A DNA stretch of 64,000 bases from Acetobacter ascendens (GTDB taxonomy: Bacteria > Pseudomonadota > Alphaproteobacteria > Acetobacterales > Acetobacteraceae): assembly GCF_001766235.1 (NCBI RefSeq), contig NZ_CP015164.1:1721501-1785500 (forward strand). Reading direction: 5' to 3'. The number at the start of each line of letters is the position of its first letter. Position 1 is the stretch's first letter. The position numbers were made by a program, and so were the translations under genes. A model generated the notes under the pieces. The model was not told the origin of the DNA and searched no databases. It saw only the letters and a program-made list of their open reading frames with translations. Of the stretch, positions 34,864 through 44,387 are shown piece by piece.

Positions 34864-36396
34864 TTATCCCCCTTTCACCGTATGACGACGAATTTCCGGT
34901 CTTACACCCTGCTGCCCCCATAGGCTGAAGCGGCTTTTCCCGGAGGTTGTGCTCTGGTTAAAATGAAAACCCGCGATGCCGCGCTGATGGTAAGGGTCTT
35001 CTGCATCTTCTTTATGCGCGGTTGGCACAACGAAGCGATCTTCATAATTCGCAATAGCCAGAAGACGGTACATGTCCTGAATTTGCTGCTCTGACAGCCC
35101 TGCCCCCTGCAAGAGAGAGGCGTCACGTACATTCTCAATCTGGAAACGGCGCATATAGGCCCGGAGCGCCAGCAGCCGGTTAAGAGCCGCTTTGACGGGC
35201 GCTTCATCCCCCGCAGTGAGCATATTAGCCAGATATTGGACCGGTATACGTAGGCTGTTGATATCTGGAATACCATTCAGGGTTTCCAGACTACCAGCAG
35301 AAGCTGCTTCCTGAATGGGCGACAAGGGCGGGATGTACCAAACCATAGGCAGGGTGCGGTATTCAGGATGGAGCGGAAAGGCGATTTTCCATTCCTTGAT
35401 CATACGGTACACTGGCGAGCGTTGGGCCGCGTCAATCCATGCGTCAGGTATGCCGTCCCGACGTGCCTGCTCAACCACTGCCGGGTCGTGTGGGTCCAGA
35501 AAAAGGTCGAGCTGCTGCTCATACGCATCTTCAGGGTTTGTTGTAGCCGCAGCGGTTTCAATTTTGTCGGCATCATACAGCATGACGCCAAGATAGCGGA
35601 TACGCCCCACACAGGTTTCAGAGCAGACGGTAGGCTGGCCACTTTCTATACGGGGGTAGCAGAACACACATTTTTCTGATTTTCCTGTGTGCCAATTGTA
35701 ATAAATTTTCTTGTAAGGGCAACCGCTGACACACATGCGCCACCCACGACATTTTTCCTGATCAACCAGAACAATGCCGTCTTCTTCCCTTTTATAAATA
35801 GCACCTGATGGACATGATGCAACACAAGTCGGGTTAAGGCAGTGTTCACACAGTCGCGGGAGAAACATCAGAAAGCTATTTTCGAACTTTCCATATATTT
35901 CTTTTTCTACATCACGGAAATTATAGTCTTTGGAACGATGTTTAAATTCTGTGCCCAGAGACTCTTCCCAGTTCGGGCCTCGTTCAATTTTATCCATGAC
36001 CTGCCCGGTAATACGGGAATACGGCCGGACAGACGTAACAACCTGCTCGCTTTTTTCGTTCTGCAATGCAGCGTAATCAAAATCAAATGGTTCATAATAA
36101 TCGTCAAGTTGGGGCAGGTTTGGGTTTGCAAAAATTTTCGAAAGAATACGCCATTTTCCACCAATTTTAGGGCGGAGTGACTCTCCCTTTCCCAACTGCC
36201 AGCCGCCATGCCACAGTTCCTGATTTTCCCACTGCTGCGGAAAACCGACACCGGGTTTACTTTCGACATTGTTAAACCATGCGTATTCAACACCGTCACG
36301 GTTGGTCCAGACCTGTTTGCACGTCACACTGCATGTATGACACCCGATGCATTTATCGAGATTAAGAACCTTACCTATCTGCGCACGTATCTTCAC
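34864..36396 (-). CDS. narH: Respiratory nitrate reductase beta subunit
   Basis: At 510 residues, NarH carries four iron-sulfur clusters. The first Cys group is CIGCHTCSVTCKQVW (16-30); further groups are CEHCLNPTCVASCPSGAIY, CRGWRMCVSGCPYKK, where Trp replaces one Cys to give the [3Fe-4S] site, and CVFCYPRIESGQPTVCSETCVGR. All ligands appear present. It relays electrons from NarI to NarG on the cytoplasmic face. It follows narG by 53 bases. Confidence 0.96.
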   Translation of the reverse strand: MKIRAQIGKVLNLDKCIGCHTCSVTCKQVWTNRDGVEYAWFNNVESKPGVGFPQQWENQELWHGGWQLGKGESLRPKIGGKWRILSKIFANPNLPQLDDYYEPFDFDYAALQNEKSEQVVTSVRPYSRITGQVMDKIERGPNWEESLGTEFKHRSKDYNFRDVEKEIYGKFENSFLMFLPRLCEHCLNPTCVASCPSGAIYKREEDGIVLVDQEKCRGWRMCVSGCPYKKIYYNWHTGKSEKCVFCYPRIESGQPTVCSETCVGRIRYLGVMLYDADKIETAAATTNPEDAYEQQLDLFLDPHDPAVVEQARRDGIPDAWIDAAQRSPVYRMIKEWKIAFPLHPEYRTLPMVWYIPPLSPIQEAASAGSLETLNGIPDINSLRIPVQYLANMLTAGDEAPVKAALNRLLALRAYMRRFQIENVRDASLLQGAGLSEQQIQDMYRLLAIANYEDRFVVPTAHKEDAEDPYHQRGIAGFHFNQSTTSGKSRFSLWGQQGVRPEIRRHTVKGG

Positions 36397-36448
36397 GGTT
36401 ACTTACCTATAATGCAGGGAGAAGCAGGAAAATTACTCAAAATCATCT

Positions 36449-39400
36449 TCATCCCTTCCCTTTTTCGGTGGTGTCAAACCAGTTCACATCGTTCATTTTA
36501 CGTAAGAAAATAAATTCATCACGATTAGACCCAACCGGCCCGTAATAATTGAATGACCATGAAAGATGTGCATACCCACCCACCATATGGGTGGGTTTCA
36601 TGACAACACGCGTCACTGAATTATGAATACCGGCACGCTTGCCAGTAATTTCACTACCCGGCACATTGGCGGTGCGCTCGGCCGCATGGTACATAAACGC
36701 TGCACCAGACGGAATACGCTGGCTGACAACAGCACGCGCCACCAATGTCCCGTTACAGTTAAAAGCTTCTACCCAGTCATTATCGACAATCTTGAGCCGT
36801 GTTGCGTCATCCTCACTAATCCAGACAACCGGGCCACCACGACCAAGTGTCAACATAATCAGGTTTTCAGCATAGGTGCTATGGATGCCCCACTTTTGAT
36901 GAGGGGTCAGGAAATTCAGCGGGATAACCGGGTTTCCGTTATCATGCGCAGCCCCTAAGGCCTCTGGCGTTGAGTGTGTTTCAATAGGTGGCTTGTATGT
37001 GGCAAAGGTTTCCCCAAAGTCACGGAGCCAAGGGTGATCCTGATAAAACTGAAGCCGACCTGTTAATGTACGCCATGGTACATATTCGTGCACATTCAGC
37101 CAGTTAGCGGTGTAGGCTTCCTGCGTTGACGAGACACCGCTCCATACCGGCGAGTTTATGACCTGCCGAGGCTGTGTAATGATATCTGCAAATGTAATCC
37201 GGTCACCGTCTCTTCCGCCCAGACGGTGAGAAAGGTCACGCCCGGTTTTGTCTGAAAGAGACTTCCAGCTTCTGGCTGAAACTGCACCATTTGTTTCCGG
37301 TGCCAGCATAAGTACCGTCTCAACCGCATCGGTATCCTGAAAAAGAGAAGACCTCTCGGGATATTTCACTGAGACTGACGGATGTGTCTGCTTAAGTTCC
37401 TGTATCTCTGCTGTTGTATCCCACTGTAACCCGTGGTCTGCGTTCCCCTTCTTTTCCAAACCCGGACCTAACGTAATGTAGCGATCATAGACCTCATCAT
37501 AACGTCTTGGCACAATAGCAATCTGGGGCATTGTCTTGCCCGGTACACCAGCTATCGGGTGCTCTGACCGCCAGATCTCGTCACCATAAGGCTGCGCCAG
37601 CTCGGCTGGTGTGTCTTTTTGCAAGGGTGACAGAACAACATCTGTTTCACTCTCCAACTGGCCTTTTGCCAACCGTTGGAACGTCTCAGCCAAACCACGG
37701 AAAATGCTCCAGTCCGTGCGGGCTTCCCATGCCGGGTCAACAGCAGCCTGCAGCGGATGAATAAACGTGTGCATGTCAGACGTATTCAGGTCTGATTTTT
37801 CATACCATGTTGCGGTTGGCAAAACGACATCGCTGAACATTGCTGTTGTGCTCATGCGGAAATCAATAGTTGTCAGAAGGTCCAGTTTTCCTTCTGGAGC
37901 CTTATCATGCCATTTTGCAAAATCCGGCCTCTGGTCACTATCCTCGTTCATGACATTGTTAGGCGCGCCCAACAGGTGCTTCATGAAATATTCATGTCCT
38001 TTGCCGCTGGCACCTAGCAAGTTTGACCGCCAGACAAACATGTTACGCGGCCAGTTCTCCGGTGCATCGGGGTCTTCACAAGCAAGCTTGATGGAACCGG
38101 ATACAAGAGCGTCCTTCACATATGTTGCAGGATCCTGCCCACTTTGAGCGGCTTTTTGACCGAGCTGTAACGGATTGACCGCAAGCTGTGGCGCACTTGG
38201 CAGCCAGCCGCGTCGTTCAGCCTGAATGTTACAATCAAGCACGGTTTGAGGCCATTTTTCAGGCGAGGCCAGAGGTGAAAGCTGCTCCCTTGGTGTTAAC
38301 TGCTCATAACGCCACTGGTCTGTATGTGCATAGAAGAAGCTTGTGCCGTTCATTCGGCGTGGCGGGCCGCCCCAATCCCCCGCAAACGCGACTGGCCCCC
38401 ACCCTGCGGATGGGCGTAGCTTTTCCTGCCCCACATAGTGCGCCCAGCCGCCGCCGTTCTGCCCTATGCACCCACACAGCATGAGCATGTTCAGAATAGC
38501 ACGGTACGTCATGTCCATATTGTACCAATGGTTGAGGCCTGCCCCCAGAATAACCATGGAGCGCCCCTGCGTAGCTTCCGCATTTCGGGCAAAGCCGCGT
38601 GCTACAGCAATACATCTTTCACGCGGCACACCGGTAATGGCCTCCTGCCAAGCGGGCGTACCGGGCACATTACTCTCATAATCCGGCCACGCGGTAGCGT
38701 CCGCAGAAAGCCCATAATGTGCGGTCATTAAATCAAAAACAGTGGCGCACTGGACATGCTCGCCTGTTTTCAGGGCTATGCTTCGTACCGGAACCTTACG
38801 GGCATGAACTGGCTCGGCCTCATTCAAACCAAAGCGCCCGTCTCCACCAAAATATGGAAACAGTACTGTGGCCATCTCTCCACTCTCACCCAGAGAAAGA
38901 GACGGTGTTAAGGGCGCACCTGTTACGGCATCAAATGGTTCAAGGTTCCATTTCCCCTCGTTTTCCCACCGAAAACCGGCAGACCCGCGCGGCATAGCAG
39001 GGCAGGCCTGTTCCCGGTCCCAAACCAGAGGCTTCCAGTCAGCTTCTGTGGTGTGGTACCGGTCATCCGCCAGATCAGCCGCGCGGAGCAGCCTGCCGGG
39101 TTTCTGACCTGCATCGCTGGGGTCCAGGATCACCAGAAATGGAAGGTCTGTGTACCGGGTTGCATAGTCCTGAAAATAAGGGACCTGACGTTCAAGATAG
39201 AACTCACGAAGAATGACATGCACCATGGCCAATGCCAGTGCAGAGTCCGTTCCTTGGCGAGGGTGCAGCCATAAATCTGCAAATTTAGCGACTTCAACAT
39301 AGTCCGGAGCAATGACTACACTTTTTGCGCCCCGATACCGTGCTTCTGTATAAAAATGAGCATCGGGTGTGCGGGTCATGGACACATTGGAGCCCCAGAC

Positions 39401-40150
39401 CAGCAGATAGCCCGAATTATACCAGTCAAGACTTTCTGGCACGTCTGTCTGGTCACCAAATGTCTGAGGGGACGCGGGAGGCAGGTCACAATACCAGTCA
39501 TAAAAAGACAGGCATGTTCCGCCAAGAAGGCTTAAATAGCGTGTTCCGGCAGCGTAACTCAGCATAGACATGGCTGGAATGGGCGAAAAGCCCACAAGCC
39601 TGTCAGGCCCCCATGTTTTGATGGTATGGATATTTGCTGCGGCAATCAGTTCGTTTGCCTCATCCCAAGACACCCGAACAAAGCCCCCCAGCCCACGCTG
39701 TGCCTGATAACTCTGACGGGCGATCGGGTCGTTTTGGATGGCTGCCCAAGCTGAGACCGCATCCAGCGTCTTACGTTTTTCGCGCCACAACTCAACCAGC
39801 CGTTTGCGCACCAGCAGGTAGCGAATACGGTTACTGCTATACAGATACCATGAGTAGCTTGCGCCACGCGGGCAGCCACGTGGTTCGTGGTTGGGCATAT
39901 CTGGTCGCGTGCGCGGGTAATCGGTCTGTTGTGTTTCCCACGTGACCAGACCACTTTTAACATAGATCTTCCAACTGCAACTGCCGGTGCAGTTCACGCC
40001 ATGCGTTGACCGGACAATTTTCTCACTCTCCCACCGGGACCGGTAGGTATCCTCCCATGCCCGGCTTTCATCTGTATTGACGCCATGGCCACCCGCAAAC
40101 TTACCTTGATATTTTTTGAAAAAGAGAAGTCTGTCGATGAGTTGGCTCAT
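36449..40150 (-). CDS. narG: Respiratory nitrate reductase alpha subunit
   Basis: This 1233-residue Mo-bisPGD enzyme reduces nitrate to nitrite. The N-terminal [4Fe-4S] site HGVNCTGSCSWKIYVKSG (about 50-66) has the His ligand typical of NarG. The Mo Asp lies in SFYDWYCDLPPASPQTFGDQTDVPES near 220. Further landmarks are VVLPTATWYEKSDLNTSDMH near 790 and the C-terminal SWSFNYYGPVGSNRDE. Length equals E. coli NarG. No Tat signal, as usual. Intact, first in narGHJI-ppiC-HPP. The narI defect would leave it without its quinol donor. Confidence 0.97.
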   Translation of the reverse strand: MSQLIDRLLFFKKYQGKFAGGHGVNTDESRAWEDTYRSRWESEKIVRSTHGVNCTGSCSWKIYVKSGLVTWETQQTDYPRTRPDMPNHEPRGCPRGASYSWYLYSSNRIRYLLVRKRLVELWREKRKTLDAVSAWAAIQNDPIARQSYQAQRGLGGFVRVSWDEANELIAAANIHTIKTWGPDRLVGFSPIPAMSMLSYAAGTRYLSLLGGTCLSFYDWYCDLPPASPQTFGDQTDVPESLDWYNSGYLLVWGSNVSMTRTPDAHFYTEARYRGAKSVVIAPDYVEVAKFADLWLHPRQGTDSALALAMVHVILREFYLERQVPYFQDYATRYTDLPFLVILDPSDAGQKPGRLLRAADLADDRYHTTEADWKPLVWDREQACPAMPRGSAGFRWENEGKWNLEPFDAVTGAPLTPSLSLGESGEMATVLFPYFGGDGRFGLNEAEPVHARKVPVRSIALKTGEHVQCATVFDLMTAHYGLSADATAWPDYESNVPGTPAWQEAITGVPRERCIAVARGFARNAEATQGRSMVILGAGLNHWYNMDMTYRAILNMLMLCGCIGQNGGGWAHYVGQEKLRPSAGWGPVAFAGDWGGPPRRMNGTSFFYAHTDQWRYEQLTPREQLSPLASPEKWPQTVLDCNIQAERRGWLPSAPQLAVNPLQLGQKAAQSGQDPATYVKDALVSGSIKLACEDPDAPENWPRNMFVWRSNLLGASGKGHEYFMKHLLGAPNNVMNEDSDQRPDFAKWHDKAPEGKLDLLTTIDFRMSTTAMFSDVVLPTATWYEKSDLNTSDMHTFIHPLQAAVDPAWEARTDWSIFRGLAETFQRLAKGQLESETDVVLSPLQKDTPAELAQPYGDEIWRSEHPIAGVPGKTMPQIAIVPRRYDEVYDRYITLGPGLEKKGNADHGLQWDTTAEIQELKQTHPSVSVKYPERSSLFQDTDAVETVLMLAPETNGAVSARSWKSLSDKTGRDLSHRLGGRDGDRITFADIITQPRQVINSPVWSGVSSTQEAYTANWLNVHEYVPWRTLTGRLQFYQDHPWLRDFGETFATYKPPIETHSTPEALGAAHDNGNPVIPLNFLTPHQKWGIHSTYAENLIMLTLGRGGPVVWISEDDATRLKIVDNDWVEAFNCNGTLVARAVVSQRIPSGAAFMYHAAERTANVPGSEITGKRAGIHNSVTRVVMKPTHMVGGYAHLSWSFNYYGPVGSNRDEFIFLRKMNDVNWFDTTEKGKG

Positions 40151-40157
40151 AGCAAGA

Positions 40158-40267
40158 GCAAACCTTAGGAGGATAGTTTGTTGTAATAGCGCGCATAACT
40201 ACGCCTTCCCCTCTGTTGCAGCCATGATCCATATCAATCATGATCTCAGCAATTATTAATTAAATTA
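40158..40267 (-). promoter_or_regulatory. narG promoter/leader with FNR-like site
   Basis: The palindrome CATGATCCATATCAATCATG at 40223-40242 contains, on the minus strand, TTGATATGGATCAT, close to the FNR consensus TTGAT-N4-ATCAA. It lies about 75 bases before the narG start. The whole 110-bp segment is repeated at 31416-31525. An IS is inserted exactly at its upstream edge. Confidence 0.8.
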
Positions 40268-40521
40268 CGGCGTGTCGTCAGTTAAGCCCTGAGAGTGGCA
40301 CGTGAGGGTTGTACTTTGTGTCTGCGTGTGCTGACTGTTTTCCCGTTTTTTTGGGGAGACAGACAGATGCGGCGCTATAGTTTACGCGATGACCAGTGGG
40401 AGCGGATAAAGGATCTTCTTCCTGGTCGAGAAGGCTATGTCGGCGGCACTGCGGTGAACAACCGTCTGTTCGTGGAGGCGGTGCTGTATCGCTATCGCGC
40501 CGGTATTCCATGGCGCGACCT

Positions 40522-41812
40522 GGAGGGTTCTAAAAACCCCCTGGTTTTGAGGTCTTCTGTATGATTCTATTTCTTCTGCGTTGATTGAGGGAATGGCGAT
40601 ATGAAGCAGTCTGGTTTCTTTGATGTTGAAGAGCGTCTTGCCCGGCTGAGTGGGCTGGGCGATCAGCTCGAAGCGTTTTCCCGGACTGTGGATTTTGAAG
40701 CGTTCCGTCCTGATCTGGACAAGGCCCTGGCGTATTCCGATGGAAGCAAGGGCGGACGACCGCCATTTGATCCTGTGCTGATGTTCAAGATCCTGGTGAT
40801 CCAGACGCTCAACAATTTGTCTGATGAGCGGACGGAATATCTGATCAACGATCGCCTCTCCTTTATGCGTTTCCTTGGGCTGGGACTTTCAGATCGGGTG
40901 CCGGATGCCAAAACGGTCTGGCTGTGTCAAAAGCGTCTGACCCAGGCGGGTGCGATCGATGGGCTGTTCAACCGCTTTGATGCGACCCTGCGTAACGCCG
41001 GGTATTTGCCGATGTCAGGCCAGATCCTGGATGCCACGCTGGTAGCGGCTCCGAAGCAGCGGAACACCAATGCAGAGAAAGCGGATCTGCGAGCAGGCCG
41101 TATTCCTGAAGACTGGCAGGACAAACCCGCAAAGCTGTCGCACAAGGATCGTCATGCGCGCTGGACACTGAAGTTCACGAAGGCGAAGCGGCAGGATGAT
41201 GGAACCATGCCATCCAGCGATCTCGCCATCCCGTTCTTTGGCTATAAATCGCATGTTTCCATCGATCGGAAATACCGGTTCATCCGCAAATGGAAAACAA
41301 CGCATGCCGCTGCCAGTGATGGCGCGCGATTGAGAGAGGGGCTTCTGGATAAAACCAATACGGCCTCAAGTGTCTGGGCCGACACGGCCTATCGCTCAAA
41401 AGCCAACGAAGACTTCATGGAAAAGCAGGGCTTTGTCTCCAAGGTTCATCGCAAAAAGCCGCATCTCAACCCTATGCCCCGGCATATCCAGAAATCAAAT
41501 GCTGGAAAGTCGGTCATCCGCTCGCGTGTCGAGCATGTCTTTGCCGATCAGAAGTCACAGACGGGGCTGTTTGTCCGGACTGTCGGTATCAGTCGAGCCA
41601 CCATGAGGATCGGGCTCGCCAATATCGTCTACAATATGCGCCGCCTCCTCTTCCTCGAAAGATTGAACGCGAGCGCATAGCCATCCAGCGAGAGACAACT
41701 CCCAATCTGCTCAAAACGCAGACTGGACGCCATCGCAAAAACCGTCAATCAAATCGCCAAAACCCAGAAATTACCGGCCAAGCACATCAATCAAGGGTTC
41801 TTCGATCCCTCC
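40522..41812 (+). mobile_element. IS5-family element nested in the IS427-type element
   Basis: Imperfect 18-bp ends GGAGGGTTCTAAAAACCC and GGGTTCTTCGATCCCTCC bound 1291 bp, flanked by a 4-bp ACCT duplication (40518-40521, 41813-41816). Confidence 0.9.
40601..41680 (+). CDS. IS5-family transposase
   Basis: The 359-residue transposase begins MKQSGFFDVEERLARLSGLGDQLEAF and contains GGRPPFDPVLMFKILVIQTLNNLSDE, the first catalytic Asp in GQILDATLVAAPKQRN, WADTAYRS, and the C-terminal SRVEHVFADQKSQTGLFVRTVG with the Glu. Intact and of the usual IS5-group length. Confidence 0.92.
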   Translation: MKQSGFFDVEERLARLSGLGDQLEAFSRTVDFEAFRPDLDKALAYSDGSKGGRPPFDPVLMFKILVIQTLNNLSDERTEYLINDRLSFMRFLGLGLSDRVPDAKTVWLCQKRLTQAGAIDGLFNRFDATLRNAGYLPMSGQILDATLVAAPKQRNTNAEKADLRAGRIPEDWQDKPAKLSHKDRHARWTLKFTKAKRQDDGTMPSSDLAIPFFGYKSHVSIDRKYRFIRKWKTTHAAASDGARLREGLLDKTNTASSVWADTAYRSKANEDFMEKQGFVSKVHRKKPHLNPMPRHIQKSNAGKSVIRSRVEHVFADQKSQTGLFVRTVGISRATMRIGLANIVYNMRRLLFLERLNASA

Positions 41813-42428
41813 ACCTTCCTGCCCGTTTCGGTGACTGGAAAAACGTGCACCGGCGTCTGCGCCGCTGGTGTGAAAGCGGCGTCATCGAACGGATATTTCG
41901 TTATCTGGCCGCTGATTACGACAACGAATACATGATGATCGACAGCACAATTGTCCGAGCGCATCAGCATAGTGCCGGAGCTCTCAAAAAAGGGGCACGG
42001 ATCAGGCCATCGGACGATCACGAGGCGGGCTAACTACAAAGATCCATGCCATCTGCGACGCTCTGGGCAATCCAGTGGAACTCGGCATCACACCGGGACA
42101 GGATGCCGATATCACCCAGGCAGAACCACTTCTGGAAAACATCGAACCGGATGCTTTCCTTGCTGACAAGGCGTATGACGCGGACAGGTTGATCGATCGG
42201 CTGATACAGCGCGGGATTACCCCGGTCATCCCGCCAAAACGCAACAGAACGACACGACGGAAAACCGATTTTTCTCTCTACCGCGAACGGAACCTTGTTG
42301 AGAGGTTCTTCAATAAACTCAAGCAGTTTCGCGCTATCGCAACCCGCTACGATAAACTGAAATCGACCTTCCTCGCAGCCGTGCAGTTCGCCTCAATCAT
42401 CATCCTGCTTAACTGACGACACGCCGTA

Positions 42429-42976
42429 GGAAGCGTAACATTTAACTGGAAGGTTGCCTTAAAGGCAGGCTCATCCCAGCCGGGGAACATGCGGCGGGCA
42501 TCGGCCACCTCAAACTGCGTGACCAGCATCCGCTTTGTCTCGCCGGTAGGGGCCGTGTAGTCATCCACATAAATGCCGTTCGGCGTCTTCAGGATCGGCC
42601 CGGAATAGGTGATGACCAGCGTATGCGCGCCCTTGCTGACCTTTGCCGGGAAATGCAGCGTTGCGGTCTCAGCGGCATCGTCCTGCGTGATCCCGGCTTT
42701 CACGCCGTTATCCAGAACAGCCTCAGCCAGATGCAGGCCTGCCTGATTGAGAGTCACATCCGTGGTGGAGGTGCGCACGTCAACCTGAATGGTTTCCTGC
42801 CCAGTGAGTTTAAGGTTGTCTATATCTGTTGAAATATTGATACCGTACGAGACAGGCACAACAGTTTTTGGCAACTGTCCCGCGGCGCGCTGAAAGGAGA
42901 ACACCTGTTCCGCACAGACCGGGTCGACCAGCGGCAGCCCTGCCAGCAGGGTTGTCAAAGTCAGAAGCCGACGCAT
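42429..42976 (-). pseudogene. M1-family aminopeptidase, N-terminal fragment
   Basis: A signal peptide (MRRLLTLTTLLAGLPLVDPVCAE) is followed by the M1 N-terminal beta domain (LPKTVVPVSYGINISTDIDNLKLTGQETIQVDV, FEVADARRMFPGWDEPAFKATFQLNVTLPT). About 183 codons remain; the GAMEN and HExxH catalytic parts are absent. The frame runs into the IS at 42428. The rest of the gene is not in the window. Confidence 0.88.
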
Positions 42977-43202
42977 TCCATAATTCTCCTAAAAATCCGT
43001 TTAACTTATCGAAATCATTTTGACTCCGGATTATTCCGATCCTACTATCTTAACATAATCACCATTCCGTCAACGGCGGCGGGGTGGCACGGCGCCTTAT
43101 CCAAGGCTGAGACGGCACACAGGGCGAATCAACGGCGGTTCGCTGGCTCATAGGAGCGATGGTTTTCCGCGCAGAACGGGCGGGCCATCTGGAAGACGTT
43201 CT
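42977..43202 (+). promoter_or_regulatory. Upstream region of the assimilatory nitrate operon
   Basis: 226 bases separate the aminopeptidase start from the transporter start. It contains GCCTT-ATCC-AAGGC (43094-43107) and GCGAA...TTCGC (43124-43143) hairpins. Since NasT-type ANTAR proteins act by antitermination in leaders of such operons, this is the expected place for the target, but I could not identify the paired hexaloop ANTAR motif. Confidence 0.4.
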
Positions 43203-44387
43203 GTGGATAAAGGGTTTCTCAAAGCCGGCCATACCCCGACGCTCATCGCCGCTTTCCTGTATTTTGATGTCTCCTTCATGGTCTGGGTTCTGCTCGGGCC
43301 GCTGGGCATTTCCATCGCGCATGATCTGCACCTCAATGCAGGCCAGAAGGGTCTGCTTGTCGCCACCCCGGTTCTGGCTGGGGCAGGCCTGCGGGTGCTG
43401 GCAGGCGCACTGGTTGATCTCTTCGGCCCACGCCGCGTGGCCATTGGCGCGCAGATCAGCGTTATTCTCGGCCTGTGGCTGACATGGTTTCTGGCCCCGC
43501 ACACCTATGCCAGCATGTTCTGGGTGGCACTGGTGCTGGGGATTGCCGGCGCGTCCTTCGCCATTGCGCTGCCACTGGCCTCCGTCTGGTATCCGCCGCG
43601 CTATCAGGGCACCGCGCTGGGCATTGCAGGGGCCGGGAATTCCGGTACCGCCCTTGCCTCCCTGTTCGCCCCCGGTCTGGCCGCCATGCTAGGCTGGCTG
43701 AATGTGCTGGGGCTGGCCACCATTCCGCTGGTGATCGTGCTGATTGCCTTCCTGTTTTTGGCGCGGGAGCCTGCTGCGCGCCCCACCATGTCCAGTCTTG
43801 CCGCGTGGGGGCCTATCCTGAAATCCGGCGGCTGCTGGGCGCTGATGTTCTTCTACAGCGTCACCTTCGGCGGTTTTGTCGGTCTGGCGGCTTTCCTGAC
43901 CATTTACTTTAATGACCAGTATCACCTGCCCCCCGCCATTGCCGGAGCCTGCACGGCTTTTGTGGTGTTTGCCGGGTCCTTCATCCGCCCGGTTGGCGGG
44001 GCCATGGCCGACCGCGTAGGCGGCACAAAGGCGCTGATGCTGCTCTACGGGTTCTCCGGGGTCATCTTCCTGCTGATCGCAACCGGCCTGCCGTCTGTCT
44101 ATCTGGCGTTCGGCGCCTTCTTTCTGGGCATGCTCACACTGGGGCTTGGCAACGGGGCCGTGTTCCAGCTGGTCCCCATCCGCTTTCCGCAGCAGGTGGG
44201 CATTCTGACCGGGCTTGTGGGCATGGCTGGGGGTGTCGGCGGGTTTTACCTTGCCTCCTCCCTCGGGGCTGCCCGCCAGATGACGGGCTCTTACGGACCC
44301 GGCTTTTTAACCTTCGCACTTGTCTGTCTCGTTGCTTGCGGGTGCGTCACGGCGTGTCATCGCCGCTGGACGGAGAACGCTCAATGA
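43203..44387 (+). CDS. MFS nitrate/nitrite transporter (NarK/NasA type)
   Basis: The 394-residue protein has 12 membrane helices and the nitrate/nitrite porter signatures: FMVWVLLGPLGISIAHDLHL in helix 1, GILGIAGASFAIALPLAS-type Gly-rich helices (GIAGAGNSGTALASLFAPGLAA), and GLGNGAVFQLVPIRFPQQVGILTGLVGMAGGVGGF. Start is a GTG behind GGAAG; the alternative upstream ATG at 43159 is out of frame. It should bring nitrate into the cell for the fusion reductase encoded downstream. Its stop overlaps the porin start (ATGA). Confidence 0.88.
   Translation: MDKGFLKAGHTPTLIAAFLYFDVSFMVWVLLGPLGISIAHDLHLNAGQKGLLVATPVLAGAGLRVLAGALVDLFGPRRVAIGAQISVILGLWLTWFLAPHTYASMFWVALVLGIAGASFAIALPLASVWYPPRYQGTALGIAGAGNSGTALASLFAPGLAAMLGWLNVLGLATIPLVIVLIAFLFLAREPAARPTMSSLAAWGPILKSGGCWALMFFYSVTFGGFVGLAAFLTIYFNDQYHLPPAIAGACTAFVVFAGSFIRPVGGAMADRVGGTKALMLLYGFSGVIFLLIATGLPSVYLAFGAFFLGMLTLGLGNGAVFQLVPIRFPQQVGILTGLVGMAGGVGGFYLASSLGAARQMTGSYGPGFLTFALVCLVACGCVTACHRRWTENAQ

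Larger units (their letters stand above)
40367..42416 (+). pseudogene. IS427-group transposase, split by an inner IS
   Basis: MRRYSLRDDQWERIKDLLPGRE to GIPWRDL lies at 40367-40521, and PARFGDWKNVHRRLRRW resumes after 41816. Joining across the ACCT duplication restores RDLPARFGDW. Farther on, a -1 slip on the A6G4 run near 41986-41995 links MIDSTIVRAHQHSAGALKK to DQAIGRSRGGLTTKIHAICD and on to the end at 42416, as in other IS427 elements. The DDE residues are in MIDSTIV, LADKAYD and RNLVERF. Confidence 0.85.
40268..42426 (+). mobile_element. IS427-group IS5 element, interrupted by another IS
   Basis: Ends CGGCGTGTCGTCAGTTAAG and its complement (40268 and 42426) are flanked by TA on both sides (40266-40267, 42427-42428). 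Without the inner IS it would be about 864 bp. It stands between the narG promoter and a truncated aminopeptidase gene. Confidence 0.9.
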
